Assembly: GCA_002298695.1 (NCBI GenBank)
Contig: DBLB01000180.1
Coordinates: 1-5,139, forward strand
Direction of reading: 5' to 3'
Length of the DNA: 5,139 nucleotides
Origin: Clostridiales bacterium UBA735
GTDB lineage: Bacteria; Bacillota; Clostridia; Oscillospirales; Oscillospiraceae
Positions 1 through 5,139 of this stretch are shown in pieces (position 1 is the stretch's first letter; each line of letters opens with the position of its first letter). The translations under genes and the position numbers were made by a program. The notes below the pieces were generated by a model, which worked only from the letters and a program-made list of their open reading frames with translations, was not told the origin of the DNA and searched no databases.

Positions 1-252
1 AAGATCTACGAGAACGATCCGTTTGCCAAGCTCGACCAGGTCGGCGTGGGCAAGCTCGTGAAGATGGCCGCGACCATGGGCCGTGAGTCCAATCCCGACA
101 TTCACCTCGGCATCTGCGGCGAGCACGGCGGCGATCCCTCCTCCGTGGAGTTCTGCCACAAGGTCGGTCTGGACTATGTGTCCTGCAGCCCGTTCCGCGT
201 GCCCATCGCCCGCCTCGCTGCCGCCCAGGCCGCCATCAAGGACCAGAAGTAA
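1..252 (+). CDS. ppdK: pyruvate, phosphate dikinase, C-terminal end (partial)
   Basis: The frame is open from the left edge and ends at TAA 250-252, giving the last 83 residues of an enzyme usually about 870-880 residues long. PPDK interconverts pyruvate, ATP and phosphate with phosphoenolpyruvate, AMP and pyrophosphate in the cytoplasm. In anaerobic clostridia it often serves PPi-linked glycolysis or PEP formation. The visible part is the end of the C-terminal TIM-barrel (PEP/pyruvate-binding) domain. Residues 37-45 read GICGEHGGD, whose Cys39 matches the catalytic acid/base Cys831 of the Clostridium symbiosum enzyme, about 44 residues from the C-terminus as in that protein. The following [17 protein letters not shown] segment is the standard family tail. 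A terminator follows 39 nt after the stop, so this is the last gene of its transcript. The N-terminal ATP-grasp and phosphohistidine domains lie outside the window. Identification is very secure. Confidence 0.97.
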   Translation, partial: KIYENDPFAKLDQVGVGKLVKMAATMGRESNPDIHLGICGEHGGDPSSVEFCHKVGLDYVSCSPFRVPIARLAAAQAAIKDQK

Positions 253-291
253 TTCAAAAAATTGCTTCGATAAACAGCAAATAAACGGTTT

Positions 292-334
292 AACGGCCGC
301 ATTCTCTGATGGGAATGCGGCCGTTCTTCGTTTT
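292..334 (+). terminator. intrinsic terminator of ppdK
   Basis: A 13-bp perfect stem (292-304 with 313-325) extends by a T-G wobble and a C-G pair to leave a TGAT loop at 307-310. It is followed by a T-rich tract, TTCTTCGTTTT, ending at 334. It begins 39 nt after the ppdK stop and should end that transcript before the next gene. Pairing was read directly from the sequence. Confidence 0.9.
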
Positions 335-350
335 AACAAAAAAGCTATTC

Positions 351-477
351 GCGCTTTAATGCCGCTGGAAACAAATAACGCAAAGCGGCGTGAAGCGCCC
401 GGCCAGGCAAAATCATGGTCTCCTCGCCGAGGAGCTGCCAAGCCTTCGTTTTTCCCCGCGGGATTTGTTTAAAGCGT
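351..477. repeat. structured intergenic element rich in inverted repeats
   Basis: This non-coding block lies between the ppdK terminator and the promoter of the lipoprotein gene. CGCTTTAA at 352-359 is complementary to TTAAAGCG at 469-476, bounding about 125 bp, and ACAAAT 371-376 pairs just inside with ATTTGT 463-468. An alternative fold pairs GCGCTT 351-356 with AAGCGC 393-398, and GCCGCT 361-366 with AGCGGC 384-389. Inside the block lie a near-perfect palindrome at 420-434 (7-bp arms around one base) and CCCGCGGG at 455-462. No convincing gene is present: the short frames that cross it have no ribosome binding site. The pairing is seen in the sequence. That this is a dispersed intergenic repeat is my inference, because only one copy is in the window. 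Confidence 0.35.
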
Positions 478-478
478 G

Positions 479-507
479 TTGCCGCGGCGGTGCGGCCGTG
501 ATATCAT
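479..507 (+). promoter_or_regulatory. sigma-70/sigma-A-type promoter of the lipoprotein gene
   Basis: TTGCCG at 479-484 (4 of 6 matches to TTGACA) and TATCAT at 502-507 (5 of 6 matches to TATAAT) are separated by the optimal 17 bp. Transcription would start near 514-517, leaving a leader of about 75 nt. The spacer is very GC-rich and carries a 5-bp inverted repeat (GCCGC 481-485, GCGGC 492-496) that overlaps the -35 box. This could be an operator half-site pair, but it may be chance. The position between the ppdK terminator and the gene supports the call. Confidence 0.6.
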
Positions 508-520
508 ATACCCTGCATCG

Positions 521-560
521 CTTTTTCTGCGCTGCCGCCGGGAGCGGCGCGCAAAGAAAG
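521..560 (+). promoter_or_regulatory. long 5'-leader stem-loop
   Basis: Bases 521-532 pair with 549-560 (12 positions, one G-U wobble and one C-A mismatch). After a bulged T at 533, GCCGC 534-538 pairs with GCGGC 544-548, closing a CGGGA loop. The hairpin would start within about 10 nt of the predicted transcript 5' end. No T-run follows it on either strand, so it is not an intrinsic terminator. The position fits a 5'-end stem-loop that slows mRNA decay, but this role is inferred. Confidence 0.6.
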
Positions 561-578
561 CAATGAAACCATAGATAT

Positions 579-584
579 AGGGGG
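579..584 (+). promoter_or_regulatory. ribosome binding site for the lipoprotein gene
   Basis: AGGGGG lies 7 nt before the ATG at 592. It fixes the start choice, which also places a complete lipoprotein signal peptide at the N-terminus. Confidence 0.75.
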
Positions 585-591
585 CTCATCC

Positions 592-3500
592 ATGAGAAAG
601 TATTCCCTGCCGGTGCGCATCGCGGCGCTTTTGTGCGCGTTGTGCCTGCTGCTGACCGGCTGCGGCAACGTGACATCGCCGGACGGCCCCGGCGAGTCCA
701 GCACTCCTGCGCCGACGGCGGAACCCGCCGCGACGACCGTGCCAGCGGCGGAAGAAACGCAGACGATCGCAGAAGATTCGGGGCTGACCGATGTAGAGAT
801 GAAGGCGGTGCAGCTCGCCGCGGAGCATCTTGGGGAAGACGCTGTGCTGACCGATGTGGTGGACTTCTCCGTGGAGGATTTTGAGGGAGAGCCCTGCCAT
901 GTTCTTTTGCTGAGGAGTGCAAATGACGAGTTCCTGGCATATAGTTACGATACGGAGACGGTATACTGCCCTTCTTCGGACGATGTCTGGACCGGTACGC
1001 AGGATTGGAGCACAGAGGAGGGCCGGTGCCTTTATCTTCTGTGGGTATTTGCCAGCCGCTCTGTGGAGCCCATGGACTCCAATAACTGCTATGTAAGCAG
1101 CACCGAAGCGCGGACAGAACTGACGCCGTCGGAGGTCGAAGAGGTAAACCAGGCGCTGAGCCGGGGTGAAGTCCTCCCGGACGTTACGAAAGAAGCAAAG
1201 GCAGCGCAGGAGGAACTGGAAGCGGCGCAGCATGCGGCGATCGGTGTGCAGGCGGCGCAGCTCGCCGCGGAGCATCTGGGGGAGGATGCCGCGCTGACCA
1301 ACGTGGCGGATTTTTCTGCGGAGGATTTTGAGGGAGAGGCCTGTCATGTCCTTCTGGTGAGAAATGCAGACGACCGCTATCTGGCGTACAGCTACGATAC
1401 GGGGACGGTATACTGCCCCTCTTCGGACGATGTCTGGAATGGTACGGAAGATTTCAACACGGAGGAGGGCCGGTGTCTCTACCTCCTGTCTGTATTGGCC
1501 TATCGTTCCATGGAGGCCATGGACGCCGGTGACTACTATCTGAACAACACCGAAACGCGCATAGAGCTGACGCCGTCGGAGGTCGAAGAGATAAACCGGG
1601 CGCTGACCGGGGAAAAAGCGCAGCCCGCTGTGGATGATGCTGCGCTGGCTGAATTGCAAAGAAAAGCAGAGCGGCTTACCGCGGCAGCGGTAAAAGCGCA
1701 GGCGGCACAGCTCGCCGCGGAGCATCTGGGAGAGAATACCGCGCTGACCAATGTGGTGGACTTCTCTGCGGGGGATTTTGAGGGTGAGCCCTGCCATGTT
1801 CTTCTGCTGAAGAGTGCAAACGACAAGTTCCTGGCATATAGCTACGATACGGAGACGGTATACTGCCCCTCTTCGGACGATGTCTGGAATGGTACGGAAG
1901 ATTGGAGCACGGAGGAGGGCCGGTGCCTTTATCTTCTGTGGGTGTTTGCCAATCATTCCATGGACTCCGGTCCTTCCGAAAACTCCAATGACGCCTATTT
2001 GAACAGCACCGAAACACGGACGGAGCTGACGGCGGCAGAAGTCGCAAAGGTGAACCGGGCGCTGGCACAGGGCATTGTCTCTGCGTCTGCCGCGCAGGAA
2101 ACACAGGAAAAACCGACGAGTGCGCCCGCTGCGACAGCCGCACCGGAAGTGACGACGGCCCTTCCGACGGACGAGGAACTGCCCAGGGGCAGTGGCGCGT
2201 ACAAGGTTCTGGACGAGTGTCCGGAGGAGTTTGCCCGGCGGGAGCTGTCGGATAAAGAGATCCTTTCTCTCGCGCAGGAGGGAAATCTGGAAACGGCACG
2301 GGAACGCATCTCCACCGGCGGAGACTTTGCGGCATGGCTGATCGCCATGGGCGGCCAAATCTACTGTGACGTTACCAGCGACGGTGTGAAGCAAAAAACG
2401 ATCGGGGCAGATTTTGCCTTTGAATGGGTTCGCCAGATGATCGATTCTACTATGTCCGCGGCTCTGGCGGTGCGCGTTCTGGGGAACGATCTGCCGGGGA
2501 TCGGCATCGTTGCTGCCCAGGTGGCGGAAAACGACGGCACCTTCCTCTTCGGCAATCTGATCCCCGCAGACGGCGGCTACTATCTGATTTCTTTCGACGC
2601 TCTGACGGATGAGTGGAAAGCGGTCGTTGAAACGGATCGGATCCGTCCGGAAGCGTTTCTCCCGATCTGGGTGGACGGGTTCGCTGGCATCACCGCGTGG
2701 TGCCAAAGCGCGGACGATCCCCGCGGCAGCACGCTGACACAGGCTTTCTACATTCCGGGGGATCAGCAGGTCGTGCTGGATTATAAGGACGGACTTTATA
2801 CGCCGCAAAGTCCGTCAACCGTTCAGGAATTTTTCCGGGACGAGGCGCTGGCGGCGGGTCTGGTCGAGCAGAAGGTCGCACACATCAAGCCGGAAAACAT
2901 CGGAAGCTATGAGCTCTCCATGAAGCTCGGCGGCACTACGCTGACGCCGGAGGAGGCCTATGCCCTGCTGGATATGGAGCCGGAGCGGGTGAAAAAGCGG
3001 GTGCGAACCGCGGCCGACGTGCTGATGCTCATGCTGGCGGGACAGTACGGAGACTGCCACGGCGACAGGACGAAAGTGATCGACGGGCAGGAATGGCACT
3101 ACAATCTGAACGCCTTCCAGGTGATGCAGACCCGCACGACCAACTGCGGCTCCGCCGCGAATCTCGCCAACTACCTGCTGGAGGGCGACTATGAGGAGAT
3201 CGGGTTCATCCTTCATGCATACTATATCGGGGAAGGCGGCGGCCACGTCTACAACTACTTCAAGTATCAGGGAAAGTACTACATCATGGACTTCAGCTGG
3301 TATATGTTCGCAAATTACCAGCCGGATAACGACTTCCCCGTAATGGAACTAGACCGGCTGGAGGACTACGGCGACCGCATCCCGGAGCTGTACGGCGGCG
3401 TGTGTATGGCCCTCGCCCACACCTCTCCCGGACAGCATTATCCCAACGTGTTCGATGACCAGAATGCCGCGTACGCCATTCCGGAGGGCGTGGAGTATAA

Positions 3501-3597
3501 GCTGTTCCATCAGGAGACCGGCGATAACTGCTATATCCTGAAGGAGTACCCGCTGGACAGATCGCAGCTGGACTGGACGACCTTCGGGGAACCGTAA
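592..3597 (+). CDS. large surface lipoprotein with three Cys-bearing repeats and a C-terminal transglutaminase-like domain
   Basis: This is a 1001-residue protein. Residues 1-24 form a lipoprotein signal peptide (basic start, hydrophobic core, lipobox LLTGC with Cys24), so the mature protein should be tethered to the outer face of the membrane. A Pro/Ala/Thr linker follows (about 29-60). Three tandem repeats come next (71-190, 220-339, 370-492), joined by charged, Ala-rich, probably helical spacers. A second Pro/Ala/Thr linker (about 497-525) leads to a middle domain (about 575-735) and a C-terminal transglutaminase-like domain (about 805-990). In the last domain TNCGSAANL gives Cys852, GGGHVYNY gives His885 and YYIMDFSW gives Asp900, the expected Cys-His-Asp triad of the superfamily. 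Such domains can be peptidases, amidases or cross-linkers, and the substrate here is unknown. The middle domain looks like a triad-less duplicate. The gene is monocistronic, with its own promoter and terminator. The gene and its lipoprotein nature are secure; the specific function is not. Confidence 0.9.
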   Translation: MRKYSLPVRIAALLCALCLLLTGCGNVTSPDGPGESSTPAPTAEPAATTVPAAEETQTIAEDSGLTDVEMKAVQLAAEHLGEDAVLTDVVDFSVEDFEGEPCHVLLLRSANDEFLAYSYDTETVYCPSSDDVWTGTQDWSTEEGRCLYLLWVFASRSVEPMDSNNCYVSSTEARTELTPSEVEEVNQALSRGEVLPDVTKEAKAAQEELEAAQHAAIGVQAAQLAAEHLGEDAALTNVADFSAEDFEGEACHVLLVRNADDRYLAYSYDTGTVYCPSSDDVWNGTEDFNTEEGRCLYLLSVLAYRSMEAMDAGDYYLNNTETRIELTPSEVEEINRALTGEKAQPAVDDAALAELQRKAERLTAAAVKAQAAQLAAEHLGENTALTNVVDFSAGDFEGEPCHVLLLKSANDKFLAYSYDTETVYCPSSDDVWNGTEDWSTEEGRCLYLLWVFANHSMDSGPSENSNDAYLNSTETRTELTAAEVAKVNRALAQGIVSASAAQETQEKPTSAPAATAAPEVTTALPTDEELPRGSGAYKVLDECPEEFARRELSDKEILSLAQEGNLETARERISTGGDFAAWLIAMGGQIYCDVTSDGVKQKTIGADFAFEWVRQMIDSTMSAALAVRVLGNDLPGIGIVAAQVAENDGTFLFGNLIPADGGYYLISFDALTDEWKAVVETDRIRPEAFLPIWVDGFAGITAWCQSADDPRGSTLTQAFYIPGDQQVVLDYKDGLYTPQSPSTVQEFFRDEALAAGLVEQKVAHIKPENIGSYELSMKLGGTTLTPEEAYALLDMEPERVKKRVRTAADVLMLMLAGQYGDCHGDRTKVIDGQEWHYNLNAFQVMQTRTTNCGSAANLANYLLEGDYEEIGFILHAYYIGEGGGHVYNYFKYQGKYYIMDFSWYMFANYQPDNDFPVMELDRLEDYGDRIPELYGGVCMALAHTSPGQHYPNVFDDQNAAYAIPEGVEYKLFHQETGDNCYILKEYPLDRSQLDWTTFGEP
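802..1161 (+). repeat. lipoprotein tandem repeat 1 (residues 71-190)
   Basis: First copy of a domain of about 120 residues. It begins with a helix around QLAAEHLGED, followed by probable beta strands around CHVLLLRSAND, FLAYSYDTETVYCPSSDDVW and GRCLYLLWVFA, and ends in TELTPSEVEEVNQAL. Conserved cysteines are Cys102, Cys126 and Cys146; Cys166 is found only in this copy. The helix-then-strands layout recalls PepSY-like domains, but I cannot assign a family. In the core, from the CHVLLL cysteine to the DDVW motif, its DNA is closest to repeat 3. Confidence 0.9.
1249..1608 (+). repeat. lipoprotein tandem repeat 2 (residues 220-339)
   Basis: Second copy, the same length as the first and offset by 149 residues. 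Conserved cysteines are Cys251, Cys275 and Cys295, with the same 24- and 20-residue spacing. It is the most diverged copy in its core (VRNADDRYLAYSYDTGTVY, LYLLSVLAYRSME). Its beginning matches repeat 3 closely, and its end (LTPSEVEE) matches repeat 1 exactly at the DNA level over about 24 nt. Confidence 0.9.
1699..2067 (+). repeat. lipoprotein tandem repeat 3 (residues 370-492)
   Basis: Third copy, offset by 150 residues from the second and 3 residues longer because of an expanded DSGPSENSNDAYLNS loop. Conserved cysteines are Cys401, Cys425 and Cys445. The core is nearly identical to repeat 1, while NGTEDW after the DDVW motif follows repeat 2. The last segment (LTAAEVAKVNRAL) has drifted from the other two copies. 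Confidence 0.9.
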
Positions 3598-3600
3598 TAG

Positions 3601-3649
3601 CACCCGCGGCAGCGTTTCAAAGAACGTTGCCGCGGGTGTGTTTTTTCTT
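3601..3649 (+). terminator. intrinsic terminator of the lipoprotein gene
   Basis: A 16-bp stem (3601-3616 with 3623-3638, one G-U wobble) closes a TCAAAG loop and is followed by TTTTTT at 3641-3646, then CTT. It starts directly after tandem stops (TAA 3595-3597, TAG 3598-3600). On the opposite strand no T-run follows the hairpin, so it should act only on the rightward transcript. Confidence 0.93.
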
Positions 3650-3659
3650 CAGTTATCCG

Positions 3660-4625
3660 TCAGCCGTCGAGCTCGATGTCGCCGCTGACGGTCTCGATCT
3701 TGAGCGTCCGCGTACCCTCGCTGCCGCTGAGGACGCCGGAGATGTCGCCGCTCACGGTGGTGACTGTGCCGCCGAATTCGTCCACGTGCAGCAGCTCGCC
3801 GGAGACGCTGCCGCTCGTGGAGGTGAATGTGAGGCTCTGCGTATCGACCTCGTCCAGCTCCAGATCGCCGCTGGTCGTGTCGGTCCCGATGCTCCCGGCG
3901 GAAACGTCGTCCAGGTCGATGTATCCGCTTGTGGAGTGCAGCGTCAGCGCGCCGGTGAGCTCCGCGTTGCGCACGGAAATGCTTCCGCTCACGGACGAAA
4001 GGTTCCCGCTCTCCGCCTTCGCATCGGAAAGGCTCACATAACCGGAAGTCGTTGAAGCCGTCACCGCGCCGCCGCGGGTCGTGCTGACAAAAATATTTCC
4101 GCTTGTCGTATTGAGCTGCGTTTCCGCGGTCTTCAGCTCCGATACGCTGACAGTACCGGAAGTGCTCGAAGCGCGGAGCGTAAGCTGCGGGCTCACCAGA
4201 CCGCTCGCGTACACATCGCCGGACTGCGTTGCCGCGTCCACCGTGCCGATCCATTTTTCCGGGATACGGATGATGACCGCGTCGTCGTCCGAGACGGCAA
4301 GCCGCTGGAAAAAGCCGATCTTTTTCTCCGTGATGCGGAGCACTCCGCCGTCAAGCACTGCGCTCACGCGGTCCGCCGTCTTTGCGCCCCGCGCGGACAG
4401 CGTGACCGTCTTATCCGTTGTGGAATAGATATTCACCGCAAGACCGCTGAGCTGCACGCTCACGAAGCTGCACTCGCCGGTCTCCGTATCGGCGGAGGTA
4501 AACTCAATGTCGTTGTAGGCATAGTTATTGGGGGAGTAGTCCCAGCCGAGCGTCACGCCGACAAACACGCCCGCCGCAATGAGCAGCGCGCCGAGGACAA
4601 GAAGCGCCTTTTCGCCTTTTTTCAT
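3660..4625 (-). CDS. membrane-anchored DUF4097-type beta-strand repeat protein
   Basis: This is a 321-residue protein. I chose the ATG at 4625-4623, which follows an AAAGGAG site with 8 nt spacing and begins MKKGEKALLVLG; an upstream in-frame ATG at 4667 has no such site and lies inside mutS. Residues 7-27 form one hydrophobic segment, either a membrane anchor or an uncleaved signal; no lipobox is seen. Residues 40-130 form a lead-in domain with strands such as VNIYSTTDKTVTLSARG and IIRIPEKW. From residue 135 to the end, ten TSG/VSG motifs recur, each followed by a short strand (GTVSV, GNIFV, GYVSL, GDLEL), which is the hallmark of DUF4097 'putative adhesin' proteins and suggests a beta-solenoid. 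The orientation is probably extracytoplasmic. The family's function is poorly defined, and the adhesin label is not evidence of adhesion. It lies 16 nt downstream of mutS and is probably cotranscribed with it. Confidence 0.92.
   Translation of the reverse strand: MKKGEKALLVLGALLIAAGVFVGVTLGWDYSPNNYAYNDIEFTSADTETGECSFVSVQLSGLAVNIYSTTDKTVTLSARGAKTADRVSAVLDGGVLRITEKKIGFFQRLAVSDDDAVIIRIPEKWIGTVDAATQSGDVYASGLVSPQLTLRASSTSGTVSVSELKTAETQLNTTSGNIFVSTTRGGAVTASTTSGYVSLSDAKAESGNLSSVSGSISVRNAELTGALTLHSTSGYIDLDDVSAGSIGTDTTSGDLELDEVDTQSLTFTSTSGSVSGELLHVDEFGGTVTTVSGDISGVLSGSEGTRTLKIETVSGDIELDG
3681..4223 (-). repeat. Ser-Gly beta-solenoid repeat array in the DUF4097-type protein
   Basis: The Ser of each Ser-Gly motif falls at residues 135, 156, 175, 194, 213, 233, 252, 271, 292 and 314, giving spacings of 21, 19, 19, 19, 20, 19, 19, 21 and 22. 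The pattern per turn is a small polar residue, then Ser-Gly, then alternating hydrophobic residues, which fits one solenoid rung per repeat. The copies are diverged in DNA, so this is an old structural repeat and not a recent expansion. Confidence 0.85.
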
Positions 4626-4633
4626 CACGATTT

Positions 4634-4640
4634 CTCCTTT
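4634..4640 (-). promoter_or_regulatory. ribosome binding site for the DUF4097-type gene
   Basis: AAAGGAG on the minus strand lies between the mutS stop (TGA, 4644-4642) and the ATG at 4625, with 8 nt spacing. It decides the start codon over the upstream in-frame ATG. The GTG directly before the ATG is also possible, at 5 nt spacing, and would add only one residue. Confidence 0.85.
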
Positions 4641-4641
4641 A

Positions 4642-5139
4642 TCATCCGAGATCGTTTTTGAGTTCAAAGAGCAGCCGGAGCGCCTCCAGCGGGGAGAGCG
4701 TGTTGGGATCGACGGCGCGCAGCCTCTCGGCCACGGTGTCCGCGCCGACGTCGGCGAGACTCACCTGATCGCTCTCGGGCTTTGCCGGGGCCGTCACATT
4801 CACCGCTGCGCCCTGCGCGTTGAGCTCCTTGAGATGCGCGTCCGCGGCGCGGATGACGCTCTCCGGCACGCCGGCGAGCTTTGCTACCTCGATGCCGTAG
4901 CTCTCGTCTGCGGCGCCGGGCAGGATCTTGCGCAGGAAGAGGAGCTTGCCGTTCTGCCGCTTGGCGCTGATGTTATAGTTGCGCACGCCGGGGATCGTTC
5001 CCTCGAGCGCGGAGAGCTCATGGTAATGCGTGGCAAACATCGTTTTCGCGCCGAGCTTTCTCGGATCGGCGCAGTATTCGAGCACCGCGCGGGCGATGGC
5101 CATGCCGTCGTAGGTGGACGTGCCGCGCCCGATCTCGTC
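4642..5139 (-). CDS. mutS: DNA mismatch repair protein MutS, C-terminal end (partial)
   Basis: The reading frame is open from the right edge and ends at TGA 4644-4642, giving the last 165 residues. MutS recognises base mismatches and small loops in DNA and, through its ABC-type ATPase, recruits MutL. The visible part starts inside the ATPase: DEIGRGTSTYDG holds the Walker B Asp-Glu (residues 1-2) and the D-loop, and FATHYHEL (35-42) carries the switch histidine at residue 38. The segment ADESYGIEVAKLAGVP and the final LSPLEALRLLFELK are typical of the MutS1 family, which separates it from MutS2 (MutS2 has an Smr nuclease tail instead). Mismatch-binding, connector, clamp and Walker A regions lie outside the window. 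The next gene downstream is the DUF4097-type gene, not mutL. Confidence 0.98.
   Translation of the reverse strand, partial: DEIGRGTSTYDGMAIARAVLEYCADPRKLGAKTMFATHYHELSALEGTIPGVRNYNISAKRQNGKLLFLRKILPGAADESYGIEVAKLAGVPESVIRAADAHLKELNAQGAAVNVTAPAKPESDQVSLADVGADTVAERLRAVDPNTLSPLEALRLLFELKNDLG

Noticed and set aside
351..398. Competing hairpins considered as a riboswitch for the lipoprotein gene
   Set aside because: They lie upstream of the best promoter and downstream of the ppdK terminator, so they should not be in the lipoprotein mRNA. No known riboswitch core is recognisable.
345..416. Short minus-strand frame starting ATGATTTTGCCTGG within the intergenic block
   Set aside because: It encodes only about 23 residues and overlaps the inverted repeats. 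The purine-rich stretch ahead of it is part of the 420-434 palindrome, so it is weak evidence of translation.
420..434. Palindrome considered as a terminator hairpin
   Set aside because: The nearest T-run (449-453) is about 14 nt beyond the stem, and no gene ends just before it. ppdK is already terminated at 292-334.
563..574. Tiny upstream open frame ATG-AAA-CCA-TAG in the lipoprotein leader
   Set aside because: It has no Shine-Dalgarno sequence ahead of it, and a three-codon frame can arise by chance. No attenuator structure accompanies it.
586..2808. Long open frame of 740 codons on the minus strand, antisense to the lipoprotein gene
   Set aside because: It is a codon-bias shadow. The sense strand has a ribosome binding site, signal peptide, repeats and catalytic motifs, whereas the antisense product is Arg/Pro/His-rich with no recognisable domain, and its own repeats simply mirror the sense repeats.
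3627..4055. Plus-strand open frames opposite the DUF4097-type gene (also 3676-4041 and 4081-4428)
   Set aside because: They are shadows of the Ser-Gly repeat gene, with no ribosome binding site and no protein-like composition.
4626..4667. Upstream in-frame ATG at 4667 as start of the DUF4097-type gene
   Set aside because: It lies inside mutS without a ribosome binding site. The ATG at 4625 has AAAGGAG at 8 nt and gives a normal Lys-rich start before the membrane segment.

Overview
The window looks like chromosomal DNA from a moderately GC-rich anaerobic member of the Bacillota, probably a gut clostridium of the Oscillospirales type. This placement is inferred from three things: the clostridial-style pyruvate phosphate dikinase tail, strong AAAGGAG-type ribosome binding sites, and a large surface lipoprotein with a transglutaminase-like domain. 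No marker gene here fixes the genus.

Layout: two genes run rightwards and two run leftwards, meeting near position 3650. On the left (1-252) is the 3' end of ppdK, closed by a strong intrinsic terminator (292-334). A gap of about 260 bases follows. It holds a block rich in inverted repeats (351-477), then a good sigma-70-like promoter (479-507), a long leader stem-loop (521-560) and a ribosome binding site. These lead into a 1001-residue lipoprotein gene (592-3597), which ends in tandem stops and a 16-bp terminator hairpin (3601-3649).

The lipoprotein is the most interesting gene. It has a lipobox signal peptide, a Pro/Ala/Thr linker, three tandem copies of a domain of about 120 residues with conserved cysteines, a second Pro/Ala/Thr linker, a middle domain, and a C-terminal transglutaminase-like domain with a visible Cys-His-Asp triad. 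The middle domain appears to be a diverged copy of the C-terminal one that has lost the triad. The three repeats form a DNA mosaic that suggests recombination between copies.

On the right, reading leftwards, are the 3' end of mutS (5139-4642) and, 16 nt later, a membrane-anchored DUF4097-type protein (4625-3660). The latter carries about ten turns of a 19-22-residue Ser-Gly motif, probably a beta-solenoid. The spacing suggests cotranscription. mutL, a common neighbour of mutS, is not immediately downstream.

The four genes do not form an obvious pathway: central carbon metabolism, a surface protein, a surface or envelope protein, and mismatch repair. I see no tRNA, rRNA, CRISPR array, insertion sequence or phage gene. 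Apart from the lipoprotein architecture and the structured gap, the region looks ordinary.
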